Assembly: GCA_016199265.1 (NCBI GenBank) | Contig: JACQGX010000057.1 | Coordinates: forward strand, 1 to 43,358 | Length of the DNA: 43,358 nt | DNA from: Chloroflexota bacterium | Lineage (GTDB): Bacteria > Chloroflexota > UBA11872 > UBA12225 | Reading direction: 5' to 3' | Shown here: piece by piece, positions 1 to 7,418 of the stretch | Numbering within the stretch: the first letter of the stretch is position 1 | Layout of the letters: each line of letters begins with the position of its first letter | Notes under the pieces: model-generated | What the model was told of the DNA's origin: nothing | Database searches by the model: none | Seen by the model: only the letters and a program-made list of their open reading frames with translations | Translations under genes and position numbers: made by a program

Positions 1-392
1 CCCCTGATCTTCTGGTTGGCCAGAATGGCGCTGAACAGGCTGAAGATCATGATCACGGGCACGTCGAGCAAGTTGGCGGTGAGCGTGTTCTTCAGCCGGG
101 GCAGGAAGCGCGCGTCGATGAAGAACGCTTCCTTGTAATTGTCGATGCCCCGGAACTTCAGGTCGCTCAAGCTCGTCGCCTGCAGCTCGTTGAAGCTCAG
201 GTAGAAGCTCTGGAAGAGCGGCCACGCCATGTAGATCACGAAGCCGATCACCCACGGCGCGACGAAGAAGTAGCCCTCGATCGACCGCCGCATCTGCAGC
301 GTCATACGGCGCCGCTGCGGCTCCACCACCACAGCGCCCCCCGCGACGGCGGCTGGGACGGCGGAGTCTTTGCGGCGTACGCGCATCTTCAT
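1..392 (-). CDS. Sugar ABC transporter permease, N-terminal part (runs off window)
   Basis: This is the first 130 or so residues of a MalF/UgpA-type inner-membrane permease, reading from ATG at 392 to beyond base 1. After a basic, cytoplasmic N-terminus of about 38 residues comes the typical first membrane segment (YFFVAPWVIGFVIYMAWPLF), then the loop SFYLSFNELQ and the region F-R-G-I-D-N-Y that opens the periplasmic loop of these permeases. A second hydrophobic stretch (NLLDVPVIMIFSLFSAILA) starts before the window ends. It lies 78 bases downstream of the DUF5696 gene on the same strand, so it may belong to the same operon or open a second transporter. An ATG at 386 is an equally possible start, because the ribosome site before 392 is weak. 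Family assignment is confident; the sugar is unknown. Confidence 0.85.
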   Translation of the reverse strand, partial: MKMRVRRKDSAVPAAVAGGAVVVEPQRRRMTLQMRRSIEGYFFVAPWVIGFVIYMAWPLFQSFYLSFNELQATSLSDLKFRGIDNYKEAFFIDARFLPRLKNTLTANLLDVPVIMIFSLFSAILANQKIR

Positions 393-470
393 AATCGTTC
401 AGTCCCTTTGTCGTGTGCCGGTCGGTCGATCGGAGGTTCTCGGTCTGCACCTCCGCACGGGTGGCAGCCG

Positions 471-2882
471 CTACCGGCCGCTGCCCTTGCGCAAGACGTA
501 CCCGTAGGCGCCAACGCTTCCTTCCGGACCGCTGTACGGCATCGGATTGTAGTTGACGAGCAACTGAGAACCGTCCTCATAGGTTACCCGGTGGACACGG
601 TTCGCCAGTATCTCGTGATTGGTGATGAATTGGCTGTTGAGATAGCCGAACTCGTCGCGCATCTGCGTGTATTCCTTGGCGGCGGGCTCGAGCCAGTCCG
701 TCCACTGCGAGCTGTACAGTTGGTTGTTGGACGTGCGGATGAGATCAGACGACGGCTGGTGCGTCAATTGATAGGTCGGCTGCATCCCCCACTCGATCTG
801 CCGGAGGAACTCGGTCTTGGGATCGTTCCGGAGATTGGCGCGCATCGTTTGGCGTGTGACAAGCCCATTCGTCGCGATGTGATACACTGGCACCGGCGTG
901 TCGCCGAACGCGTCGATGCTGTCGACCGGCGCGTCGTAGATGCGGTCGGTGTGGCCGATGACATAGGCGTTCGCCCCGGCGACCATCGCGTGCCCGAGAG
1001 TCTCTCGAGACATGTCCGCCATCTTCATCCACTCGGCCGCGACGTCGTCGCGGCTGAGCGGGAAGCGCTCGTTCGTGTCCGACATGACGAGGCTGCCCAT
1101 CAAGTGGAGAGTGAAGCCATCGGCGCCCATTGCCTTATGTGTGGGTAGGTCACGCGCCACGTAATCCGTGCGGGAAATGTGCGGATTAATGAGATAGAGG
1201 TTGGTGCCGGAACGGCTAACTGTACGGCCACCGGAAAAAACGGGCAGCTTGTTCACGCCTCGGATGGTGTCGAAGCGGGTGTTAAAGCCGTAGCTCCAGT
1301 TCGGCCAGATGTTGCGGATGAGCGGGATCTGGCCGATGATGCCGCCGGACGATTCGAGGTAGCCGTACACGTAGTTGTCGTAGAGGTACACGCGCAGCCC
1401 GTTCTTGTGGGCGAAGCTGGTAAAACGACGGAGCCCCTCGTTGCCCCCGAGGGTCTGCTCGGCTGGGTAACGCCGCGGCCACATGCCGCGGTCGCCGGCG
1501 TCGTTCCAGCCGATCAACTGCACGTCGAAGTCCTTGACGCCCTTGTCGAGGAGGCCCTGCACAATCTTGATCGCCTCGTTGAAGGTGGTCATGGGCACGA
1601 AGTCCTCGCGGAAGCCCGCGCGGCGCGTGATGCCCATGTACAGGTCAAGCAGCGGGCGCGGATTCTCCTTGGGGAGCTTCTTGAGCCCCTTGGACTTCAT
1701 GAGGTAGTCGCGGTACGCCTTCGCCATGCCGGCGTAGCTCGCGTTGCTCTGGTCGAGAATAACGTAGCGCACCTGGCGTTCGCCGGGGATCAGGTTGTCC
1801 TCGATGCGGTTGACGAAGAGCGTCCGGCGGCGGGGAATCGACGCCTGGCGCCGGAAGACGAACTCGGTCGAGCCGCGGTTGGCGTTCGTGATGTAGCCGG
1901 CCAAGTAGCCATTGATATTGGCCTGATACTCGCCCTTCGTGATGATGCCGGCATACGCCGTGTCGGCGTTCTTCAGCCCCCAGATCGGCATCCGGATGCG
2001 CGAGATGGACCCGCTGCCGCCGCCGCCCATGCCCCGGCCAAAGGTGAACGCCGATTGCGCCGCGTCGGTGCCGTACACCGCAGCCGAGTAGCGCTGCCGG
2101 TACTGCGGGTATTCGGGCTTGAAGTTGACGATGGCGCCGGCTTCATCGGGCACCATCAAGTAGCCCTCGGCGCCGACCGGCGCCGCACCAAACAGCGGCA
2201 GTAGCTCGACCGTGACGACCATGAAGCACGTCGGGCTGGTCGCGGTCGAGCAGTCGCCCGACTCTTCGACGCCATCTTTCGGTATCGTGACCTCCAGATA
2301 CGGCACCGTGCCCGGGCCGTCGGCCGACGGCTCTTCCTTGATGGCGTAGTCGATGTCGATCTTGATCTTCAGCTTCTCGATGCTGTAGGTGGCCCGGACG
2401 CCGTTCGGCCTGTTCTGGAACGCGAGCGCCGGTTTCTCGGAAGCCGAGCTTGCCAGGTTGGTCATCTGGCGGCGCGCGTTGGTGTAGTTCAAGAGAAAGA
2501 CGGCATCGTCGAGCAGCGACTTCTGGTCGCTCAGCGGCTCGAGGGGGGTGCTCGTCCACAGCTTGCCGTTGCGCTTGTCCTCGACGATGATCTTGGAATC
2601 GCTCTTGTCGATGTACAAGCGCAGGCTTGGCGTCTCGCCGACCTGCTCGTAGCCCGCCGGCACGGCCGGATTCGGCGCCGCCGGCACGAAATCGAGCGTG
2701 GCCTGCACCGCGCTCTCAACCGGCGCCGCGAGCTCGGCGGCGGGCAGCGCCGCGCCGCCCGGCTCGGGGTTCGCCCTGCCGGCAAGCGTGGTCGACGGCG
2801 CGAGCAGCGTGGGAACGAGCAGGACCACGCCCGCGGCCAGCGAGACGATCCGCCGTCTGAGGTTGCGTGTAGATTCGACCAT
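471..2882 (-). CDS. Secreted DUF5696 (glycosidase-like) protein of a sugar-uptake operon
   Basis: An 803-residue protein with a clear signal peptide (basic start, then SLAAGVVLLVPTLLAP, residues about 14-29). I recognise it as a DUF5696-type protein, a family usually met beside carbohydrate ABC transporters in Paenibacillus-like bacteria. The N-terminal half (about 50-390) is beta-rich (RLYIDKSDSKIIVEDKRNGK is typical). The C-terminal half (about 405-780) looks like a TIM-barrel glycoside hydrolase: LLDLYMGITRRAGF, VQLIGWNDAGDRG, GADGFTLHLMGS and an ANAYVIGHTDRIYDAP stretch. The acidic residues in these blocks are candidate catalytic groups, but I cannot assign them. It acts outside the membrane, presumably trimming the oligosaccharide that the transporter takes up. 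A GGAAGG ribosome site precedes ATG 2882. It follows the YIP1 gene by 39 bases. The substrate is not shown by the sequence. Confidence 0.8.
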   Translation of the reverse strand: MVESTRNLRRRIVSLAAGVVLLVPTLLAPSTTLAGRANPEPGGAALPAAELAAPVESAVQATLDFVPAAPNPAVPAGYEQVGETPSLRLYIDKSDSKIIVEDKRNGKLWTSTPLEPLSDQKSLLDDAVFLLNYTNARRQMTNLASSASEKPALAFQNRPNGVRATYSIEKLKIKIDIDYAIKEEPSADGPGTVPYLEVTIPKDGVEESGDCSTATSPTCFMVVTVELLPLFGAAPVGAEGYLMVPDEAGAIVNFKPEYPQYRQRYSAAVYGTDAAQSAFTFGRGMGGGGSGSISRIRMPIWGLKNADTAYAGIITKGEYQANINGYLAGYITNANRGSTEFVFRRQASIPRRRTLFVNRIEDNLIPGERQVRYVILDQSNASYAGMAKAYRDYLMKSKGLKKLPKENPRPLLDLYMGITRRAGFREDFVPMTTFNEAIKIVQGLLDKGVKDFDVQLIGWNDAGDRGMWPRRYPAEQTLGGNEGLRRFTSFAHKNGLRVYLYDNYVYGYLESSGGIIGQIPLIRNIWPNWSYGFNTRFDTIRGVNKLPVFSGGRTVSRSGTNLYLINPHISRTDYVARDLPTHKAMGADGFTLHLMGSLVMSDTNERFPLSRDDVAAEWMKMADMSRETLGHAMVAGANAYVIGHTDRIYDAPVDSIDAFGDTPVPVYHIATNGLVTRQTMRANLRNDPKTEFLRQIEWGMQPTYQLTHQPSSDLIRTSNNQLYSSQWTDWLEPAAKEYTQMRDEFGYLNSQFITNHEILANRVHRVTYEDGSQLLVNYNPMPYSGPEGSVGAYGYVLRKGSGR

Positions 2883-2921
2883 TGCGACACCTTCCGATTC
2901 AATCGGCGCCAGCCCGATGGG

Positions 2922-3767
2922 TTAGCGCGTGGTCAACTCGTAGAACAGCTCGTAGAAGAACTCGTACGTGTTGCTCGTGAGCGCGTAGACGAGGGCGAGC
3001 AGCGCCCAGATGATGGTGACGCCGAGCAGACTAATGACGTACGTCCCCAGGGTGCGCTTCGCCGTGAAATCGTGGATCACGCGGATGTGCGTCCAGAAAA
3101 GGTAGATGATCCAGATGCGCACGATCCAACTGATGTTGAAGTACATCGACTTCTCGGTCAGCGTCGTGATGTTGGTCAGGATCAGCGAGGCCGGCCACGC
3201 AAACAGGATGAACGGCGTCAGCGAGAAGGCGGCCGAGACGGCGATGTCCTTGATGCCGCCCTCGCCGTAGAAGATCATCGCGATGGCGTAGTGCGCCAGG
3301 CACCACGTCGCGAACGGCACCAGAATACGGATGCCTTCCTGGATGAGTGACGTGTCTTCCGGGTTGCCGCCGTAGATGAACTGCGTCATGCCCAGCGAGA
3401 ACGTGCGGGTGAAGTTCTCCATGAGACTCTCGAAGTTCCACTTGGTCGTCTCCACACCCTGGAAGACATAATGGAACCCCATGAACGACATCACCCCCAT
3501 GCGCGAGAGGATCGCCAGCGCCAGGAGGAACGGTACGGCGAGCCAGTCGCCGGTCCGCTTCAGCTCCCAGAATGCATCCTCTGGGTGGGCGAGAACGTTC
3601 AGCATTTGGCGGAACCACTTGGTCGTGTACCAAGCCGTCCGTCGCGCAGCGACGCGCCAGCGCTCGCCGGCGCGCTGCCTTGGTCTTGCCCCGGCACGCC
3701 GCCGCGGAATTGGCGGCGCGGCTACCGCTGGAATGGTGCGCGCGGGGGCCGTCGACCCGATGCTCAT
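2922..3767 (-). CDS. YIP1-family integral membrane protein
   Basis: A 281-residue protein with about 45 Pro/Arg/Ala-rich residues, then W-x-x-x-MLNVLAHPEDAFWELK, the usual opening of bacterial YIP1-domain proteins, and five hydrophobic segments (around ALAILSRMGVMSFMGF, PFATWCLAHYAIAMIFYG, AAFSLTPFILFAWPASLIL, WIIYLFW and SLLGVTIIWALLALVYAL). The sequence FSLTPFIL after the third segment matches the family's conserved loop. The role of bacterial YIP1 proteins is not established. The gene overlaps the end of the NHL/TPR gene by four bases (ATGA type) and has a GGGAGGG ribosome site inside it, so the two are translationally coupled and probably act in one membrane complex with the transporter. 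That last step is inference. Confidence 0.8.
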   Translation of the reverse strand: MSIGSTAPARTIPAVAAPPIPRRRAGARPRQRAGERWRVAARRTAWYTTKWFRQMLNVLAHPEDAFWELKRTGDWLAVPFLLALAILSRMGVMSFMGFHYVFQGVETTKWNFESLMENFTRTFSLGMTQFIYGGNPEDTSLIQEGIRILVPFATWCLAHYAIAMIFYGEGGIKDIAVSAAFSLTPFILFAWPASLILTNITTLTEKSMYFNISWIVRIWIIYLFWTHIRVIHDFTAKRTLGTYVISLLGVTIIWALLALVYALTSNTYEFFYELFYELTTR

Positions 3768-5320
3768 GCTGGCCCTCCCTCGACCTCGAGATTCATCGAC
3801 ATGACGCGCTTGACGGTACGGGTGATCACCGTGACAAGCACCCAGATAAAGAAGATCACCAACGGCATCAGCCAGCCGAAGTTCTCACGGAAGAACTCGT
3901 GGCGCCATTCGCCGAACGCCAGCGAGTAGCCGTCCTTGTTCCGGGCAATGGCGTATTCCTGCATCGCCGCGATGTAGTTGCCACGCTTGAACGCGGCCTT
4001 GGCCAGGCCCGTGTGGCCGAGCTCGAAGTTGCTGTCGCGGCGCAGCACCTCACGCCAGACCGTTGCCGCCTGTTCGTACCTGCCGTCGTAGTAGAGTTGG
4101 CTGCCTTCGTGGATCAACTGCGCGAACTCGGTCGGCCGGAAAATCTGGACGTTGTTGCGGTTGGCGTCGAGCACGTAGATTCGACCGTTGCGCCCCACGG
4201 CCAAGCTCTGGGGCAGCTCGAACCGGCCGCGCTGCGCGCCGCGCCCGCCAAAGATGGCGAGCAAGTTGGCCGACTGGTCGTACTGATAGATCAAGCCGCT
4301 ATTGAAGTCGAGCGCAGAGACGATACCCTGTGAGTCGACCGTGATGTCGACGAACTGGGGCATGACCCACTGATTGCCACGGCGCTCGCGCACGCCGAAG
4401 AACTTGTCGGTAGTCGTGTAGACGTCGTTGCCGATCGAGTTGAGCTTCTTGATCTGCTTGTTCTGCCCCAGCGGCGAGACGGTGTAGATGAAGCCACGCT
4501 CGTCGACGAAGACATTGGCGTGGTGCGTCGGCAAGATCTTGGAGATCTGCTTCTTCTGCGCCTCGGTCGTGAAGGTTCGAATGAGCAGGCGCGCGAGGTC
4601 GAACTTCAGGCGGTTCGCGCCGAAGAAGCCCCGGAACTCACCTTCCGAGTCAAGCAGGAAGATCCCACGGAAGTCACCACCGCCGTTGAGCACATAGATG
4701 TAGCCCCGCCGGTCGATCACCAGCTTGTTCGGCTGGTAGACCTGGTCCTCCTCGAGGAGCTTCGAGCGCGGCTTGCCGAAGTCGCGGACGTACTCGCCTT
4801 CCGGCGTGTACCGGACGATCCGGCCGTTGCCACGGTCGGCGATCCAAATGTCGCCCTTGTCGGCAATGAAGACCCCTTCGGGCGCGTTGAGCTGCCCCGG
4901 GCCTTCTTCGGTGCCGATCTCCTGCAGGAACTTGCCGTTTTCGTCGAACTTCAGGACACGGTTGTTGCCCGTATCCGCGATCCAGACGTTGTACTGATTG
5001 TCGATGAAAATGTCGGCCGGGTTCTTGAACGTGCCCGACTCCTTGTACATCCCGTCGATCTCGAAGTCGTACAGGTACGGCATCGGCGACGTCAGGAACT
5101 GGGCGCTCTGATTTCCCAGCGTCCACGAGTACTCGCGATCGGCGCTTGCCGTTCCTGCCGACGCGACGACCAGCGTCAGCGCCATCAGCGACGCCATGCC
5201 GGCGCGCAGCCACCGACGCGGCCGCCGCCGCCACGCGCCCGGGTGCCGCCCACCGGCGCGCTGACGCCCAGCCCCTGTTCCCGCCGCGGCTTGCTTGCTT
5301 GAACTCTCTGCGGTGCTCAT
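3764..5320 (-). CDS. Membrane-anchored NHL-repeat beta-propeller with TPR-like C-terminus
   Basis: A 518-residue protein. A Lys/Arg/Gly-rich start leads to a signal or anchor segment (GMASLMALTLVVASAGTASA, about 41-60). From about 75 to 385 it carries NHL repeats: the blocks NPADIFIDNQYNVWIADTGN, LNAPEGVFIADKGDIWIADR and ELPQSLAVGRNGRIYVLD repeat the D-x-x-G-x-hydrophobic-x-V-x-D pattern, as in SMP-30/NHL propellers. Residues about 390-455 form two TPR-like helical hairpins (EGSQLYYDGRYEQAATVWRE; GLAKAAFKRGNYIAAMQEY). A single membrane segment (GWLMPLVIFFIWVLVTVI) then ends in a short basic tail. The propeller should face outward. It has a GAGGGA ribosome site and sits between the MalG-type permease and YIP1 genes, which suggests an accessory role in sugar binding or sensing. 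No catalytic residues could be assigned. Confidence 0.8.
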   Translation of the reverse strand: MSTAESSSKQAAAGTGAGRQRAGGRHPGAWRRRPRRWLRAGMASLMALTLVVASAGTASADREYSWTLGNQSAQFLTSPMPYLYDFEIDGMYKESGTFKNPADIFIDNQYNVWIADTGNNRVLKFDENGKFLQEIGTEEGPGQLNAPEGVFIADKGDIWIADRGNGRIVRYTPEGEYVRDFGKPRSKLLEEDQVYQPNKLVIDRRGYIYVLNGGGDFRGIFLLDSEGEFRGFFGANRLKFDLARLLIRTFTTEAQKKQISKILPTHHANVFVDERGFIYTVSPLGQNKQIKKLNSIGNDVYTTTDKFFGVRERRGNQWVMPQFVDITVDSQGIVSALDFNSGLIYQYDQSANLLAIFGGRGAQRGRFELPQSLAVGRNGRIYVLDANRNNVQIFRPTEFAQLIHEGSQLYYDGRYEQAATVWREVLRRDSNFELGHTGLAKAAFKRGNYIAAMQEYAIARNKDGYSLAFGEWRHEFFRENFGWLMPLVIFFIWVLVTVITRTVKRVMSMNLEVEGGPA

Positions 5321-5362
5321 TTGTCCCTCAGGCGCTCACAAAGAAATCGATACCGCCCCGCA

Positions 5363-6268
5363 TCACGACTTGATGCCGGAATGCGCCATCGTCTGGATGA
5401 CTTTCGCCTGGCGTAGCAGGAACACAATCAGCGTCGGCGCGGTCATCAGGAAGGCCGCCGCCGCCGCCGCGCCCTGCCGGGCGATCGAGCCGGCGCCGTT
5501 GGTCAGCGCGATCATCGCCACCGAAACGGTCTTCATCGCCTCACTGCGCGTAAACACCAGCGGGCTAAACGAGTCGTTCCAGTGTGCGATGAAACCGAAG
5601 ATGATCAGCGTGTTCCACGCCGGCGCGACGTTCGGCATGACCACGCGCCAGAAGATCGTCCACTCGCTGGCGCCGTCGACGCGCGCGGCCTCGATCAGCT
5701 CCGGCGGGATCGAGTTGTCCATGAACTGCTTCATCATGAACAGCCCATACGCCCACGCGAGACCGGGCAAAATGAGCGCGGCGTAACTATCGATGAGCCC
5801 CAGCTTCTGCACGACGAGGTAGCGCGGAATCGCCGTGACTTCGGGTGCAAACATGAGCGCCGCGATGATCATGCCGAAAATGAACGGCGTTCCCGGCAGC
5901 CCGCGCGCCTTCGACAGCGGGTAGGCGCACATCGAGCAGACCAGTACTTGCAGCAGTACCGTCGTCAGGGTAACGAAGATGCTGTTGAACAGGTAGCGCG
6001 AGAACGGCACCGCCAGCGCGTTCGTCGCCAGCAGGAGGTCGGTGAAGTTGTCCAACGACGGCCGGCGGACGAAGAACGGCGGCGGGAAGAGCAGCAGCTC
6101 CTCGAGTGGCTTGAACGCCGTCGAGACGATGTAGACGATCGGCAGGATGGAAAACACCGCCATCGGAATGAGGAAGTAGTACTGTGGAGAGGGTGCGCGC
6201 AGGCGAATGCGCCGCCCGAAGATACGCGGGTACGTCGCCGCCTGCCGCCGCGAAACTGCAACTGCCAT
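5363..6268 (-). CDS. Carbohydrate ABC transporter permease (MalG type)
   Basis: A 301-residue inner-membrane subunit of a sugar importer of the CUT1 class. Six hydrophobic segments are visible, starting with YYFLIPMAVFSILPIVYIV. The ABC-contacting EAA loop reads ELIEAARVDGASEWTIFWRV followed by VMPNVAP, close to the consensus E-A-A-x-x-D-G-A-x(8)-I-x-L-P. The C-terminus (IVFLLRQAKVIQTMAHSGIKS) is typical of MalG-like proteins. An AGGAGG ribosome site sits 7 bases before ATG 6268, which fixes the start. It follows the MalF-type gene by only 10 bases, so the two are cotranscribed and form the heterodimeric channel. No ATPase gene is present in the window, so a shared MsmK/MalK-like ATPase encoded elsewhere is expected (inference). 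Confidence 0.93.
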   Translation of the reverse strand: MAVAVSRRQAATYPRIFGRRIRLRAPSPQYYFLIPMAVFSILPIVYIVSTAFKPLEELLLFPPPFFVRRPSLDNFTDLLLATNALAVPFSRYLFNSIFVTLTTVLLQVLVCSMCAYPLSKARGLPGTPFIFGMIIAALMFAPEVTAIPRYLVVQKLGLIDSYAALILPGLAWAYGLFMMKQFMDNSIPPELIEAARVDGASEWTIFWRVVMPNVAPAWNTLIIFGFIAHWNDSFSPLVFTRSEAMKTVSVAMIALTNGAGSIARQGAAAAAAFLMTAPTLIVFLLRQAKVIQTMAHSGIKS

Positions 6269-6278
6269 GGTCAGCCTC

Positions 6279-7238
6279 CTAGTACTCGTTCTTCGACGAG
6301 AAGATCCGCATCAGCAGCCGCCCGAGGCCGAACGTCCAGATGAAGAGAATCACGGCCACCGTCGCCGCGTACCCCATCTCGAAGCGGATGAACGCGAAGT
6401 CATAGAGATGCGCCACAATCGTGTGGCCGGCATACAGCGGGCTGGGCAGACCGGCGAGCGCGGTGGCGATGCCAAAGACCGAGAAGCCCTGCACCACCGC
6501 CATGACCGAGCCGAAGAGGAGCTGCGGCTTGATCATCGGCAGGGTGATGTAGAAGACCTCTTGCAGCGGATTCGAGATCCCATCGACCTTGCCGGCTTCG
6601 TACAGATCGGACGGCACCGTCTGCAGGCCGGCGAGGAAGACGAGGAAGCCCGTACCCATGCTCATCCACAGCGCGACGAACATGATCACCGGCATAATGC
6701 TCGCCTGTTCCGCGAGCCACTGGTACGGCTCGTCGATCGCACCGATGCGCAGCAGCCAGTTGTTGAGGTAACCGTAGCGGTCGCCCGAGAAGACGATCTT
6801 CCACACCACGCCCATCGTCACCGCCGCCGTGATCGACGGCGCATAGAAGCAGAGTGCGAGGAGCGTCTTCATCTTCAGTGGATTGATCAGCCACGCGAAG
6901 ATGAACGACATAAAGAAACCGACTGGGCCCGTAAGCGTCGCGAACCGCAGCGTGTTGGCGATGGCAATGAGGAAAACGTCGTCTTCGAGAAAGAGCAGCT
7001 TGTAGTTGCTCCAGCCGATCCACCGCGGCGCCTCGAGCACGTTGAAGTACGTGAACGAGAGGTAGGCCGCGGTCAACACCGGCGCGACGACGAATACCGC
7101 AAACAGCGCCAGGAAGGGCGCCATGAAGAGATAATAGATGCCCCACTTTGCCCAGAACCGCGCGAGGGCGGACCGCTGCGCCTGTACGGCCGGCCTTGCT
7201 GGGACAAAGACCTCTGGTCGGGTTGCCATTGTGTTCAC
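6279..7238 (-). CDS. Sugar ABC transporter permease (MalF/UgpA type)
   Basis: A 319-residue partner permease of the CUT1 importer. After about 30 cytoplasmic residues come six membrane segments; the first is YYLFMAPFLALFAVFVVAPV and is followed by AAYLSFTYFNV, as in MalF-like proteins. The EAA loop reads DLYEAGKVDGISNPLQEVFY followed by ITLPMIKPQL, which matches the family motif including the invariant glycine. An AAGGAGG site 11 bases before ATG 7238 supports the start. The gene lies 180 bases after the large binding-protein gene, with a hairpin and a possible internal promoter in that gap, and directly before the MalG-type gene. Confidence 0.93.
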   Translation of the reverse strand: MNTMATRPEVFVPARPAVQAQRSALARFWAKWGIYYLFMAPFLALFAVFVVAPVLTAAYLSFTYFNVLEAPRWIGWSNYKLLFLEDDVFLIAIANTLRFATLTGPVGFFMSFIFAWLINPLKMKTLLALCFYAPSITAAVTMGVVWKIVFSGDRYGYLNNWLLRIGAIDEPYQWLAEQASIMPVIMFVALWMSMGTGFLVFLAGLQTVPSDLYEAGKVDGISNPLQEVFYITLPMIKPQLLFGSVMAVVQGFSVFGIATALAGLPSPLYAGHTIVAHLYDFAFIRFEMGYAATVAVILFIWTFGLGRLLMRIFSSKNEY

Positions 7239-7282
7239 ATCCTCCTTGCGTTCCCAGATCCTTCGCGTTGCTTATGGCCCTT

Positions 7283-7310
7283 ATTGTAGAGAATGACTCC
7301 TCTGAGTCCA
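7283..7310 (-). promoter_or_regulatory. Possible internal promoter with embedded inverted repeat before the permease genes
   Basis: Read on the minus strand there is TGGACT at 7310-7305, a 16-base spacer and TACAAT at 7288-7283. The -10 box is good (5 of 6); the -35 box is fair (4 of 6). An inverted repeat, GACTC-CTCT-GAGTC (7295-7308), overlaps the -35 box and spacer, where a repressor would bind. It would let permease expression be tuned apart from the binding protein. This is pattern matching only. Confidence 0.3.
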
Positions 7311-7343
7311 GCGGGCGCAGCGAAGGGCTGACACTCCGGTGCC

Positions 7344-7362
7344 GCCGGCACGACGTGCCGGC
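7344..7362 (-). terminator. GC-rich stem-loop between binding-protein and permease genes
   Basis: GCCGGCAC-GAC-GTGCCGGC forms an 8-base stem with a 3-base loop just after the binding-protein gene. There is no run of T on either side, so it is not a classic terminator. In sugar ABC operons such a hairpin commonly protects the upstream mRNA and lowers downstream expression, giving an excess of binding protein over permease. That function is inferred from position. Confidence 0.35.
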
Positions 7363-7418
7363 AGACGGCGGGGCGCGCACCACGGACAATGGCACCCGTC
7401 CCGCCGCCGGCGCGCCGG

